From an uncultured Fibrobacter sp. (GTDB lineage: Bacteria > Fibrobacterota > Fibrobacteria > Fibrobacterales > Fibrobacteraceae), in NCBI GenBank assembly GCA_946408125.1, contig CAMJQW010000008.1, positions 18,758 through 82,757 on the forward strand: 64,000 bases of DNA, read 5' to 3'. A program made the position numbers and the translations under genes. Positions 44,222 through 52,634 of the stretch are shown here, piece by piece. Numbering within the stretch: the first letter of the stretch is position 1; the number at the start of each line of letters is the position of its first letter. Under the pieces are notes generated by a model. That model had not been told where the DNA came from, searched no databases, and saw only the letters and a list, made by a program, of their open reading frames with translations.

Positions 44222-44239
44222 GAGGTAAAAATGGTTTAA
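44222..44239 (+). promoter_or_regulatory. Ribosome-binding site and two-codon minicistron upstream of the radical SAM gene
   Basis: GAGGTAAAAATGG at 44222-44234 is identical to the site before the 101-aa gene (45363-45375), but here the ATG opens only Met-Val-stop. The stop is 18 nt before the radical SAM ATG. It may be a remnant of a lost small gene or a translational-coupling leader. Confidence 0.4.
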
Positions 44240-44257
44240 GTTCGGATTCTTCGTTTA

Positions 44258-45346
44258 ATGAAATTACAGTTAAGCATTACGGAACAATGTAATCTCCGCT
44301 GCAGCTATTGTTATTATAAGGATACGCATGGCCGCACCTCTATAATGAGCGACGAAGTCATGGAATCCGCGGTGAGGCTTGCCGTAAACAAGTCTGTTGA
44401 ACGGAAGCATCCGTTCTTGAATATCACTTTTTTTGGAGGGGAACCTCTTCTTCGGTTTGATTTTGTCAAGAAGACGGTAAAACTTGCGAAGAGTTTGGTC
44501 AAGGAAAATCGTAGAGCGTTGCCGAAAGCCTTCAAGTTGAGATTCTCGGTCAATACGAACGGTACGTGCCTTACGGAAGAAATCGTCAGGTTCCTTAAAC
44601 GCGAAAAGTTCGAGGTCTTTCTTTCTCTAGACGGTCCAGAAAGGAAACACGATATCTCGAGACGCACGGTCGATGGGAAGGGAAGCTTTCGGTCCATCGC
44701 GCCTTTTATTCCGGACCTGGTTGAAATGAATGCGGTTGTGCTGATGGTCGTTACGCAAAGGCACGTAAAGGGGTTGGCACGGTCTGTGGAGTGGGTGTTT
44801 GCCCAGGGCTTCAAGAAGGTGTCGACATTTCCCGATTTCAATGGCTCCTGGAAAAGCGAAGACTTTGACGCCCTTCTGCCGGAATACGAAAAGATGGCGC
44901 GCTTCTGGTACAGGGCCCAAAAGAAAGGCGCCGACATCTATCTGGGAACAATCGAAGACAAGATGGCGATGGGTATTCTCGGGATTCGTCAAAAGCGCAT
45001 GAGCTGCTTTATGAATCCGGGTTCGTTCTCAGTCGCGACAAACGGGAATGCGTTCCCTTGTTCCCGGTTCATTTCCAGCCGGAGCGACGCTCCCTATGTG
45101 ACGGGCAATGTTTTTGACGAGAATAGCGGAATATACAGGGGCGAACTTCCTAAAAGTGTGCGGCAGTTCATGGAAAGCGACAGAAAGGAGTGCCGCGGGT
45201 GTGCAATCCGATATCGCTGTCTCGCGCATGAATGCGGATGTACGTCATTCTACACGACGGGATCCTTGAAGGGCGTTTCGCCCGAAGTTTGTACCCATGA
45301 AAGGCTCCTGTGTGCCATCTGTGACGAGTACGCCGAGAAAATCTAA
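44258..45346 (+). CDS. Radical SAM/SPASM peptide-maturase-like enzyme
   Basis: 362 aa. The CxxxCxxC cluster motif is at Cys11-15-18 (CNLRCSYCYY), followed by FFGGEPLLRFDFV and VNTNGTCL, the standard radical SAM core. The C-terminal third has a SPASM-type set: SVATNGNAFPCSRF, CRGCAIRYRCLAHECGC and CTHERLLCAIC, enough Cys for one or two auxiliary 4Fe-4S clusters. Enzymes of this type modify ribosomal peptides or activate sulfatases; there is no sulfatase nearby, but a small protein gene follows 25 bp downstream. It recalls the FibroRumin-type maturases described for Fibrobacter and Ruminococcus, from memory and unverified. No strong ribosome-binding site; a minicistron precedes it. Confidence 0.85.
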   Translation: MKLQLSITEQCNLRCSYCYYKDTHGRTSIMSDEVMESAVRLAVNKSVERKHPFLNITFFGGEPLLRFDFVKKTVKLAKSLVKENRRALPKAFKLRFSVNTNGTCLTEEIVRFLKREKFEVFLSLDGPERKHDISRRTVDGKGSFRSIAPFIPDLVEMNAVVLMVVTQRHVKGLARSVEWVFAQGFKKVSTFPDFNGSWKSEDFDALLPEYEKMARFWYRAQKKGADIYLGTIEDKMAMGILGIRQKRMSCFMNPGSFSVATNGNAFPCSRFISSRSDAPYVTGNVFDENSGIYRGELPKSVRQFMESDRKECRGCAIRYRCLAHECGCTSFYTTGSLKGVSPEVCTHERLLCAICDEYAEKI

Positions 45347-45371
45347 TCCACCCTAAAACAAAGAGGTAAAA

Positions 45372-45677
45372 ATGGCAACAAAAAGTGCACTCACCGTAAA
45401 GAAAACTGCGACGAAGAAGACTGCAGCGACATCGAAGGTTGTCGCCATCAAGGGCGGTCGCAGGGTTTCCCTTGCCCAGGCGAAGAAGTTTCACAAGATT
45501 ATCATCATCATCGATGATATCTGGGACGACATCTTCGGACCCGGCGGTTATCCGGGCGATCCTATCAATCCGGGTACTTTGGCTTTGGCAAAGGAATACA
45601 AGGCTGCGCTCAAGGAATTCAGGTCGAAGTCTGTCAAGATGGAAGCCGCCTTGCAGAAGGGCCTTGCCAGTAAGTAA
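45372..45677 (+). CDS. Small protein, candidate substrate of the adjacent radical SAM enzyme
   Basis: 101 aa with an excellent GAGG ribosome-binding site. Residues 1-42 are Lys/Thr/Ala-rich and basic, like a leader; ~43-68 are IIIIIDDIWDDIFGPGGY followed by PGDPINPG, rich in Asp, Gly, Pro and aromatic residues; 69-101 form a Lys/Ala helix. There is no Cys, TM or recognised family. The 25-bp spacing from the radical SAM/SPASM gene and the terminator directly after it suggest a two-gene operon. The WDD, FGP and YPG triplets would be possible cross-link sites, but modification is inference. It could instead be a structural or DNA-binding protein. Confidence 0.65.
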   Translation: MATKSALTVKKTATKKTAATSKVVAIKGGRRVSLAQAKKFHKIIIIIDDIWDDIFGPGGYPGDPINPGTLALAKEYKAALKEFRSKSVKMEAALQKGLASK

Positions 45678-45702
45678 TTCTGACGGTTAAATGTTTGCCG
45701 GG

Positions 45703-45727
45703 CCCTCCCTTCGGGGAGGGTCTTTTT
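45703..45727 (+). terminator. Rho-independent terminator of the radical SAM operon
   Basis: CCCTCCC/GGGAGGG with a TTCG loop and a following TCTTTTT. The T-run reaches the stop of the convergent activator gene. Confidence 0.85.
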
Positions 45728-46820
45728 ACAATCCGAACTTCTTGACCTTGTAGTGCATCATGCGCGGGCTTACCGAAAGGTCGCGCCCGGCTGCGCTCAA
45801 GTTCCCGTTGTTACGGCGGAGCGCCTCGGTGAGTATTTCCCTCTCGTAGCTTTCAAGCAGCGTCTCGAGCGAGGCGTTGCCTTCGGGGATGATAGACGTC
45901 TTGCTGGTGACATCGGTCTGCAGCGTGGGCGGCAGGTCGTGCGAATGGATGCAGTCATCGGTGGTGGCGAGTGCTGCGCGTTCGATGCAGTTCTCGAGTT
46001 CCTGCACGTTGCCCGGCCAGTGGTAGCTCATGAGCATGTCGATGGCGGGCGTGGAAAGGCGCATCACGTGGCGCCCGTACTTGAGATTCACCTGCGCGAT
46101 GAAGTGTTCTGCTAAAAGCAAAATGTCGCTCTTGCGCTGCGCCAGATCGGGGAGCGTTATCTGCACGATGTTCAGGCGGTAGAAGAGGTCTTCGCGGAAT
46201 AGTTTCTGCTGCATCATCTCTTCGAGGTTCTTGCTTGACGATGCGATGATGCGTACGTCGGAATGGAGCTGCATGTTGCCGCCGAGGCGGTTGAAGGTTT
46301 GCCCCTGCATAAAGCGCAGCAGTTTTTCCTGGTCGGGGAGGTCGAGCGCCGAGACGTCGTCGAGGAATAGCGTGCCGCCGTTCGCGACTTCGGCCTTGCC
46401 GATGTGACGTGTGTTCGCTCCGAGGAATGCGCCGCGTTCGTAGCCGAAGAGCTCGCTCTCGAAGGCGCTCGCCGGGTTCCCGAATTTTTCGCGGAGGTTC
46501 GCGCACCCGAGCACAGTGAACGGCCCTCCCTTGCGCGGGGAGAGTTCCGCGATGGTGCGGGCGGTGAGTTCCTTGCCGGTGCCGTCGTTGCCGTAGATGA
46601 GCGCGGGCGCGTCGTTGCCGGCGCAGGCCTTGATCTGCTTGTACACTGCGCGCATCTCGCCGCTGTTGCCGACCATCTTGCCGGGCTTTTCGTCGATGAT
46701 GTCGCGCAGTTCGTGTATCTCGCGTTCGTACTGCTCAACCTGCGCCCTGAGGCGTTCTATTTCTTCAGTTTCGTTCAACTGGTCTTCCTTGCGCCCAATG
46801 TTGTCATCCCCGCGTCCCAT
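45726..46820 (-). CDS. NifA/NtrC-like sigma54-dependent activator without receiver domain
   Basis: 364 aa. A short coiled coil (~17-43) replaces the usual sensor. The AAA+ core has Walker A YGNDGTGKE (~76), ESELFGYERGAFLGA, Walker B GGTLFLDDVSAL and GNVQELENCIERAAL. The sigma54-contact loop reads GAFLGA instead of GAFTGA, with Leu for the near-invariant Thr. The C-terminal Fis-type helix-turn-helix (NNGNLSAAGRDLSVSPRMMHYKVKK) resembles NifA. Divergent from glnN, so it may control nitrogen genes. The start at 46820 directly follows a palindromic repeat; a TTG at 46904 is a second option. Confidence 0.88.
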   Translation of the reverse strand: MGRGDDNIGRKEDQLNETEEIERLRAQVEQYEREIHELRDIIDEKPGKMVGNSGEMRAVYKQIKACAGNDAPALIYGNDGTGKELTARTIAELSPRKGGPFTVLGCANLREKFGNPASAFESELFGYERGAFLGANTRHIGKAEVANGGTLFLDDVSALDLPDQEKLLRFMQGQTFNRLGGNMQLHSDVRIIASSSKNLEEMMQQKLFREDLFYRLNIVQITLPDLAQRKSDILLLAEHFIAQVNLKYGRHVMRLSTPAIDMLMSYHWPGNVQELENCIERAALATTDDCIHSHDLPPTLQTDVTSKTSIIPEGNASLETLLESYEREILTEALRRNNGNLSAAGRDLSVSPRMMHYKVKKFGL

Positions 46821-46822
46821 AC

Positions 46823-46901
46823 TGTCATCCCCGCTATACGATACTTGGCAACTTGTTGCCTCAGTAGAGTTATCCTCTTTGGGGAGAAGGCGGGGATCTT
46901 T
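46823..46901. repeat. Long palindromic repeat element, copy A (three-stem structure)
   Basis: Outer stem ATCCCCGC (46827-46834) with GCGGGGAT (46890-46897); inner hairpin GGCAAC/GTTGCC (46847-46860); second hairpin TCCTC/GGGGA with loop TTT (46873-46885); then CTTTTT. Conserved single-stranded words shared with copy B are CTATACGA and AGAAGGCG. The 5' arm TGTCATCCCCGC is also present once more at 46802-46813. It sits directly upstream of, or within, the start of the sigma54 activator gene. Confidence 0.8.
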
Positions 46902-47077
46902 TTGCAATGTGCCGCTTGTAAATTTTACATTTATGTAATAATATACATTTGTTTTACAATAATGTAATAAAATTTCGGAAAAAACGCGATAAAAATCGGG
47001 TGCCAACCCCCGGTTTTATTCCTAATTTCTTTTCATAAAATGAAAAACCGCCATAAAATGGCAAAATGAGGTTCAAA

Positions 47078-49198
47078 ATGAGCGTAAGCTACCGCAAAAA
47101 GACAATCAATGAAATCGCGAAGGAGCCGACCGCGCCGATCAAGCCGGCCGCCCCGGTAAGCGTCGACTTCTACGGTGAAGACGTGTTCAACACCGAGGCC
47201 ATGCGCGAATACCTGCCCAAGGACGTCTGCGAAAAGCTGATTGCCACCATCAACGAGGGCGCCGCCCTTGACCCGAGCATCGCTGCCGACGTGGCGCACG
47301 CCATGAAAAAGTGGGCGATGGATCGCGGTGCCACGCACTTTACGCACTGGTTCCAGCCGCTTACCGGCTCTACCGCCGAGAAACACGACTCCTTCTTGGA
47401 ACCGGACGGCTGCCGCGCTATCATGGCTTTCAGCGGCAAGAACCTGATTGTCGGCGAACCGGACGCCTCCAGTTTCCCGAGCGGCGGTCTGCGCTCCACG
47501 TTCGAGGCCCGCGGCTACACTGCCTGGGACCCGACGTCTCCTGCCTTCATTAAGCGTCACGGTAACGGTGCAACGCTCTGCATCCCGACCGCGTTCTGCA
47601 GCTACACCGGCGAAGCGCTCGACAAGAAGACTCCGCTCCTGCGCAGCCTGCAAGCCCTTTCCAAGTCTACCCGCCGCCTCATGACCTGCTTCAAGGCGGG
47701 CCCCAAGAAGACGACTGTGACGCTTGGTGCCGAACAGGAATACTTCCTCATCGACAAGCGTTTCTATCTGCAACGCCCCGACCTGTACCAGGCCGGCCGC
47801 ACGCTGTTCGGTGCCGCTCCGGCAAAGCACCAACAGATGGACGACCACTACTTCGGTAGCATTCCGGCCCGCATCCTCAACTTCATGAACGAAGTCGAGA
47901 CCGAACTCTGGAAGCTCGGCATTCCGGCGAAGACTCGCCACAACGAAGTCGCGCCCGCGCAGTTCGAACTCGCCCCGATGTTCGAAGAAGTGAATCTCGC
48001 CTGCGACCACAACATGATGATTATGGAAGTGCTCCGCAACGTGGCCGACAAGAATGGACTCGTGTGCCTGCTGCACGAAAAGCCCTTCGCCGGCGTGAAC
48101 GGTTCCGGCAAGCACAATAACTGGTCCGTGTCTTACGGCAAGGGCAACTTGCTCAACCCGGGCAAGGACCCGCACCAGAACGCCGTGTTCCTCACCACGC
48201 TCTGCGCCATCATCTATGCCGTCGACACTCACGCCGACTTGCTTCGCATGACGACCGCTGGCGCCGGCAACGACCACCGCCTCGGTGCGAACGAAGCTCC
48301 TCCGGCAATCGTCTCCATGTTCCTTGGCGACCAATTGATGGACGTCATCGAACAGATTGAACAAGGCGTGCCCAAGTCCTCTAAGCAAGCTGGCGCGCTC
48401 CGCATCGGTGCCGACATGCTCCCGGCTTTGCCGCGCGACGCCACCGACCGCAACAGGACTTCTCCGTTTGCGTTCACCGGCAACAAGTTCGAATTCCGCG
48501 CTCCGGGTTCCAGCCAGAGCTGTTCCGAACCGAACGTGGTTCTGAACACCATCGTGGCCGAAGCTTTCGACATGATTTCGGAACAACTCGAGAAGCTCGA
48601 CGAGAAGAACTTCCATACGGGTCTGCAAAAGATCCTGCAGAAGATCGTGAAGGAACACAAGCGTGTCATATTCAACGGCAACGGCTATACCGACGAATGG
48701 ATTGCCGAAGCCGAACGTCGCGGACTCCCGAATATCCGCACCTCCGTGGAAGCCCTCAAGGCCCTCACGAAGGAGGAAAATATTCAGTTGTTCGAAAAGT
48801 ATGGTGTGATGAACCGCCGCGAAATGGAATCCCGCTACGAAATCAACGTCGAGGATTTCCACAAGAGAATCCACATCGAAGGCGAAGTCTGCCGCGACAT
48901 GGCGAAGAACATCATCTTGCCGAAGGTCGTCGAGGCTTACTCCAGCGCCCTCAAGACCAACGAGATGGCGTTGAACCAGGGCTTCCCGGGTGTTGATGCC
49001 TACGTGAAGTCGCTCGGCGAAGGCGTCAAGAACCTGAGTGCCGCCATCGCTACGATGGAAAGCTCGCTCGAAGGTGAACACGAGGGAATCATCGCCGCTA
49101 TGGCTGGCCTCCGTAAGGTTGTCGATGGCCTCGAGAAAGTCGTCCCCGACGAGATGTGGCCTTTGCCGAAGTACCGCGAAATGCTGTTTATTTACTAA
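47078..49198 (+). CDS. glnN: Glutamine synthetase type III
   Basis: 706 aa, the large GSIII family typical of Bacteroidota and Fibrobacter, which makes glutamine from glutamate, ammonia and ATP. Landmarks: [52 protein letters not shown] and the ATP-site [13 protein letters not shown], which together form the metal, glutamate and ammonia sites. ATG 47078 is preferred to ATG 47066 because GAGG (47068-47071) lies 6 nt before it. Divergent from the NifA-like activator across ~250 bp. No sigma54 -24/-12 element with correct spacing was seen. Confidence 0.95.
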   Translation: MSVSYRKKTINEIAKEPTAPIKPAAPVSVDFYGEDVFNTEAMREYLPKDVCEKLIATINEGAALDPSIAADVAHAMKKWAMDRGATHFTHWFQPLTGSTAEKHDSFLEPDGCRAIMAFSGKNLIVGEPDASSFPSGGLRSTFEARGYTAWDPTSPAFIKRHGNGATLCIPTAFCSYTGEALDKKTPLLRSLQALSKSTRRLMTCFKAGPKKTTVTLGAEQEYFLIDKRFYLQRPDLYQAGRTLFGAAPAKHQQMDDHYFGSIPARILNFMNEVETELWKLGIPAKTRHNEVAPAQFELAPMFEEVNLACDHNMMIMEVLRNVADKNGLVCLLHEKPFAGVNGSGKHNNWSVSYGKGNLLNPGKDPHQNAVFLTTLCAIIYAVDTHADLLRMTTAGAGNDHRLGANEAPPAIVSMFLGDQLMDVIEQIEQGVPKSSKQAGALRIGADMLPALPRDATDRNRTSPFAFTGNKFEFRAPGSSQSCSEPNVVLNTIVAEAFDMISEQLEKLDEKNFHTGLQKILQKIVKEHKRVIFNGNGYTDEWIAEAERRGLPNIRTSVEALKALTKEENIQLFEKYGVMNRREMESRYEINVEDFHKRIHIEGEVCRDMAKNIILPKVVEAYSSALKTNEMALNQGFPGVDAYVKSLGEGVKNLSAAIATMESSLEGEHEGIIAAMAGLRKVVDGLEKVVPDEMWPLPKYREMLFIY

Positions 49199-49228
49199 TA
49201 AACGGCCGGTAAAAGGCGCTACTGAAAC

Positions 49229-49324
49229 TCCGCACTTTAGTGCGGGAAATGGGCAAAGCCCATTGTTCGTTGAAGGATGTCGTAATCATATCTTGCAGGA
49301 AACTTGTTTTCCGTTGCAAGATAT
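49229..49324. other. Three consecutive hairpins downstream of glnN
   Basis: CCGCAC/GTGCGG with TTTA loop (49230-49245), ATGGGC/GCCCAT with AAA loop (49249-49263), and a long stem ATATCTTGCA/TGCAAGATAT enclosing GGAAA/TTTCC (49288-49324). No gene fits in this 218-bp gap. They may protect the glnN mRNA 3' end or be part of an intergenic repeat. Confidence 0.55.
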
Positions 49325-49375
49325 AGATTAGGACCTCGTCTTGCTCGCTTTTGGCTGGCTGTAAAAGATGTTGGT

Positions 49376-49399
49376 TCCTGCCTTCGGGCAGGACTTTTT
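49376..49399 (+). terminator. Rho-independent terminator after glnN
   Basis: TCCTGCC/GGCAGGA with TTCG loop and following CTTTTT. The next gene's TATATT box follows five bases later. Confidence 0.85.
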
Positions 49400-49403
49400 G
49401 TGT

Positions 49404-49409
49404 TATATT
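49404..49409 (+). promoter_or_regulatory. TATATT box 13 nt before the PLD-like gene
   Basis: TATATT begins exactly 13 nt before the ATG at 49417; only CCACC separates the box region from the start codon. Confidence 0.5.
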
Positions 49410-49416
49410 TCCCACC

Positions 49417-49938
49417 ATGTCCGTCTTCACAAAATACATCCAGAACGAGGAGCATTATTCCGAAGTCATCTCGCGCATTGCGAAGGTTCGCAATACGCTG
49501 TGGATTGGTACGGCCGATATCAAGGATGTGTACGTGAAGCAGGACGGCGAAGCAATTCCCCTGCTGGGGCAACTTGTCGGCCTCTTGAAGCGTGGTGTGG
49601 GTGTGCGCCTGATTCATGCGAAGGAGCCGGGCCCGAACTTCCGCGAGGATTTTGACCGGTTCAAGATTCTTGCGACGGATTTGGAACGCGTGATGTGCCC
49701 GCGCGTTCATTTCAAGATGATGATTTTTGACCTAGAGACGGCATACATTGGTTCCGCGAACTTGACCGGTGCAGGCATCGGCATGAAAAGTTCCCTGCGC
49801 CGTAATTTTGAGGCGGGAATCCTTACGAATGACCCTGCACTTGTCGAGCCTGCCATCGAGCAGTTCGATACGCTCTGGATGGGCTCGCACTGCAAGAATT
49901 GTGGCCGCCAGGAATTCTGCGGTGATCGCATCAAGTAG
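49417..49938 (+). CDS. Phospholipase D-like (single HKD motif) protein
   Basis: 173 aa. One complete HKD motif: HFKMMIFDLETAYIGSANLTGAG. Length and a single motif match small PLD-like proteins (nuclease- or kinase-associated) that act as dimers, like Nuc. A C-terminal Cys cluster (HCKNCGRQEFCGD) may bind zinc. No signal peptide, so cytoplasmic. Substrate (DNA or phospholipid) cannot be told from sequence. Followed by a DUF1232 gene 31 bp later. Confidence 0.82.
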   Translation: MSVFTKYIQNEEHYSEVISRIAKVRNTLWIGTADIKDVYVKQDGEAIPLLGQLVGLLKRGVGVRLIHAKEPGPNFREDFDRFKILATDLERVMCPRVHFKMMIFDLETAYIGSANLTGAGIGMKSSLRRNFEAGILTNDPALVEPAIEQFDTLWMGSHCKNCGRQEFCGDRIK

Positions 49939-49969
49939 AAAAGTGTATATTGGGAAAAAAGGCAGAAAC

Positions 49970-50314
49970 ATGGATAAAGAACCTGAAATCATTGAAGCAG
50001 AAGTTGTCGGAAAGAATGGCGCCTCCAATTTCCAGAAAGGCCTCGCTGTTTTCTTGCTTATAGTGTCGGCTCTCTACACGTTGTCGCCAATAGATTTGGC
50101 TCCCGATGCGATTCCAGTAGTGGGCTGGCTTGATGACCTTGGCGTATTGTCTGTTGCAACGATGAATATGGTTCAGCAGTTTGCACATGACCAGAACGCT
50201 GTGATGGTGAAGATTTTGAAATACGCGAAGTGGCTTTTGATTGTCGCGGTCGTGATTGCGGCCCTGTTGCTTGGTGGATTGATTGCCGCGATTGTGGCTC
50301 TGATTGTAAAATAG
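49970..50314 (+). CDS. DUF1232 (YkvA-like) membrane protein
   Basis: 114 aa. The DUF1232 core SALYTLSPIDLAPDAIPVVGWLDDLG is followed by a hydrophobic C-terminal segment (LLIVAVVIAALLLGGLIAAIVALIV) that forms one TM, and a short acidic N-terminus. Family function unknown. It starts 31 bp after the PLD-like gene and may be co-transcribed with it. Confidence 0.85.
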   Translation: MDKEPEIIEAEVVGKNGASNFQKGLAVFLLIVSALYTLSPIDLAPDAIPVVGWLDDLGVLSVATMNMVQQFAHDQNAVMVKILKYAKWLLIVAVVIAALLLGGLIAAIVALIVK

Positions 50315-50388
50315 TATGCCGGTGCGGAGGCTTTCGCGCCATCAATCGTCTGCCAAAGAGTCTGAAGAATTCTAAATTTAATCCTGTC

Positions 50389-51342
50389 ATGCTTTTCAGG
50401 AAACATCTGGGGCTTGTCTTTGGATTTGGAGTGGCGGCAGTTTCGCTTGCCATGGTCTACCTTTCTACTCGTCCGCTTATCCCGTTGGTCGTTCAGGAAC
50501 AGATTGAAGACGATCTTGAAAAATGCGGCGGTGAACTGAAAGAGGCCCGCTGTGCGGTAAGTGGCGAAGACGGCTGGATTTTTCTGCAGGAAAGCCTTGT
50601 CAATCTGGTGGTGGACTGGAAAGAAAACTTGAATTCTTTTGTCGCCTTCAATGATTCACTGGAAGCGCGTGGTATCAAACTGGTTGTGGTGCCTGTTCCG
50701 GACAAATTGCAAATCGAGGCGGAACATTATTCGGAAGAATTGTCGGGAGGGATTGTCGCCCCACAATATGAGGAATGGGTGGACGCTCTGCAAGACGAAG
50801 GCGTTGTTGTTGTCGATGCGGTAGAGGAGTTTCTCGAAAAGAACGAGGAAACTCCCATGTTCGAGGCGTACGAAAGCCACTATACCAGCGCAGGCCGGCA
50901 ACTGCTTGCCCAGATGATTGCCGATACCATCAACGAGATGGATTTGGATGTCCCGAGGGGAGAATGGTTCCTGCGCGATACGGTTGTTCCCGGTACCGGA
51001 AATCTTTATCACTTGAAGTACAATTCTTACCTCGATTACGATGTGCGCGTGTTAAAGACCGTGGATGCGGAAGGTAAACGTTATCACGCTTCCAAGGATG
51101 CTCCCATTGTGGTAATCGGTGACAGCAATGCCGATTTCGGCTGGAACAGTTCTTCCAATATTGGGGCCTATATTGCACAGGCGACAGGGATAAAGACGTT
51201 TACGCGTAGCCGCATTGGTGGCGGGAACCTGGGCCCGACCTTGTTCGAGGGCCGTTCGGAATTCCTGGAAGGCAAAAAGATGGTGGTCTGGGTGTTTGAT
51301 GGCCGTGAACTTTACGGCGATTTCAGCATGCCGGAATTCTAG
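50389..51342 (+). CDS. AlgJ/AlgX-like SGNH acetyltransferase-family protein
   Basis: 317 aa. An N-terminal TM or signal anchor (LGLVFGFGVAAVSLAMVYL) precedes an ALGX-type domain: GEDGWIFLQ, VVPVPDKLQIEAEHY, ESHYTSAGRQLLAQMI and VIGDSNADFGWNSS, the AlgJ/AlgX order with its catalytic Ser (GDSN) and His (SHYT). In alginate producers these add acetyl groups supplied by an MBOAT protein; no MBOAT gene is nearby. The canonical DxH pair reads SxH here (ESHYT), so activity is uncertain. Likely periplasmic, modifying a surface polysaccharide. Confidence 0.72.
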   Translation: MLFRKHLGLVFGFGVAAVSLAMVYLSTRPLIPLVVQEQIEDDLEKCGGELKEARCAVSGEDGWIFLQESLVNLVVDWKENLNSFVAFNDSLEARGIKLVVVPVPDKLQIEAEHYSEELSGGIVAPQYEEWVDALQDEGVVVVDAVEEFLEKNEETPMFEAYESHYTSAGRQLLAQMIADTINEMDLDVPRGEWFLRDTVVPGTGNLYHLKYNSYLDYDVRVLKTVDAEGKRYHASKDAPIVVIGDSNADFGWNSSSNIGAYIAQATGIKTFTRSRIGGGNLGPTLFEGRSEFLEGKKMVVWVFDGRELYGDFSMPEF

Positions 51343-51353
51343 TTTCGAAGTTT

Positions 51354-51788
51354 TTATTCCAGCATGATTGTGAACGGGCCGTCGTTTACAAGGCTCACCT
51401 GCATGTCGGCACCGAATTTCCCTGTCTGAACGACGGGGATTTCTTTTTTGCATTCGGCGACGATGTAGTCGTAGAGCTCGCTTGCGAGCGTGGGGTTGCC
51501 GGCGCCGTTGAACGTGGGACGGTTGCCCTTGTTGCAGTTCGCGTACAGCGTGAATTGCGAGACGAGCAGGAGCTCGCCGCCGACATCCTTGATGGAAAGG
51601 TTCGTCTTGCCGTTTTCGTCGGCGAAGATGCGGAGCGCAAGCATCTTGTGGATGAGCCTGTCGGCGATTTCGCGGGTGTCGTCTTCGCCCACGCCGATGA
51701 GAATCATGTAGCCCTTGCCGATCTTGCCGACAGTCTGCCCTTCGATATCCACCTGGGCGTTCAATACTCGCTGAATTAGGAATTTCAT
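51354..51788 (-). CDS. dtd: D-aminoacyl-tRNA deacylase
   Basis: 144 aa. [31 protein letters not shown], the catalytic [18 protein letters not shown] (SQFTL motif) and [19 protein letters not shown] (gate motif NxGPxT variant) are all present. It removes D-amino acids and Gly from mischarged tRNA. Directly follows tcdA on the same strand. Confidence 0.95.
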   Translation of the reverse strand: MKFLIQRVLNAQVDIEGQTVGKIGKGYMILIGVGEDDTREIADRLIHKMLALRIFADENGKTNLSIKDVGGELLLVSQFTLYANCNKGNRPTFNGAGNPTLASELYDYIVAECKKEIPVVQTGKFGADMQVSLVNDGPFTIMLE

Positions 51789-51789
51789 G

Positions 51790-52623
51790 TTACTCCGCGC
51801 TGGCTAATGCCTTCTTGTAAATGTCCTGCATCACGAGGCCCGCAATCATGAATCCAAAAATAGCAGTGGAGTGTGCCATGGTGCCGTTGATTTGCGCCTT
51901 ACTGCTGCACCATTCGTGATCGACCAGGCTTGCGTTCTGGAGTTCGGCTTCGCTTCTTTCGTGGCGCACCTTGGGGCACATGCAGGCGTCCGTTCCGCAA
52001 GAAGAATTCTTGCCGCGGTTTTTCAGGAGTTCGTCGCTGTAGACGCACAGCACTTTTTTCTTGAGAGCCATTTTCTTTTTCTTGAACTTGTCGCGCAGCG
52101 CGCGGGCGAGCGGGCAACCGGCAACCTTCCAAAATTCGGCGACCTTGATTCGCGTGGGGTCCATTTTGAGGGCTGCGCCCATCGAAGAGAATACTGTGGC
52201 CTTGGTGCGCGTGGCGTGCCACAATAACTGCATCTTGTTTTCGAGGCTGTCGATGGCATCGATGATGTAGTCGAATGTGTCCAGTTGGAATTTGTCCGTA
52301 TTCGCTTCTTCGTAGATGTCTTGGAGTGCTACGATGTTGGCGTGCGGGTTGATTTCGAGTAGGCGATTTTTCAGCACGTCCACCTTGACTTGCCCCACGG
52401 TTTTCGTGGTGGCCATCAGTTGGCGGTTCACGTTGGTGACGCACACGCGGTCAGAATCGACGAGCACGAGTTCCTTGATGCCGGAACGCACCAGGCTTTC
52501 GGCGCACCAGCTGCCGACTCCGCCGAGACCGAAGATGATGACGCGCTTCTGGTAGATGTCGCCCATCACGTCGTCTCCGAGCAGGAGCGATGTGCGGTTA
52601 AAGATGCCTTTCTCGATTCCCAT
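51790..52623 (-). CDS. tcdA: tRNA threonylcarbamoyladenosine dehydratase
   Basis: 277 aa. E1-like ThiF/MoeB fold: [23 protein letters not shown] (ATP loop) and [16 protein letters not shown]; it cyclises t6A37 to ct6A using ATP. The C-terminal half carries a Cys-rich stretch ([13 protein letters not shown]) not typical of E. coli TcdA. It lies 11 bp after a cysteine desulfurase, reproducing the csdA-csdL pairing of E. coli. Confidence 0.92.
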   Translation of the reverse strand: MGIEKGIFNRTSLLLGDDVMGDIYQKRVIIFGLGGVGSWCAESLVRSGIKELVLVDSDRVCVTNVNRQLMATTKTVGQVKVDVLKNRLLEINPHANIVALQDIYEEANTDKFQLDTFDYIIDAIDSLENKMQLLWHATRTKATVFSSMGAALKMDPTRIKVAEFWKVAGCPLARALRDKFKKKKMALKKKVLCVYSDELLKNRGKNSSCGTDACMCPKVRHERSEAELQNASLVDHEWCSSKAQINGTMAHSTAIFGFMIAGLVMQDIYKKALASAE

Positions 52624-52634
52624 ACGAGTCCCGG

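Noticed and set aside
44084..44257. Toxin partner for the DinJ/RelB-like antitoxin
   Set aside because: Stops occur in all frames; only tiny frames of a few codons exist.
46821..47065. Sigma54 -24/-12 promoter between the activator and glnN
   Set aside because: The closest matches (TTGGCAACTTGTTGCC in the repeat; TTGGCACCCG on the minus strand) have wrong GG-GC spacing or lack the TTGC half; the first is not kept in copy B of the repeat.
47033..49081. 682-codon open frame antisense to glnN
   Set aside because: It mirrors the glnN codons, has no family motif, and glnN is a complete conserved enzyme.
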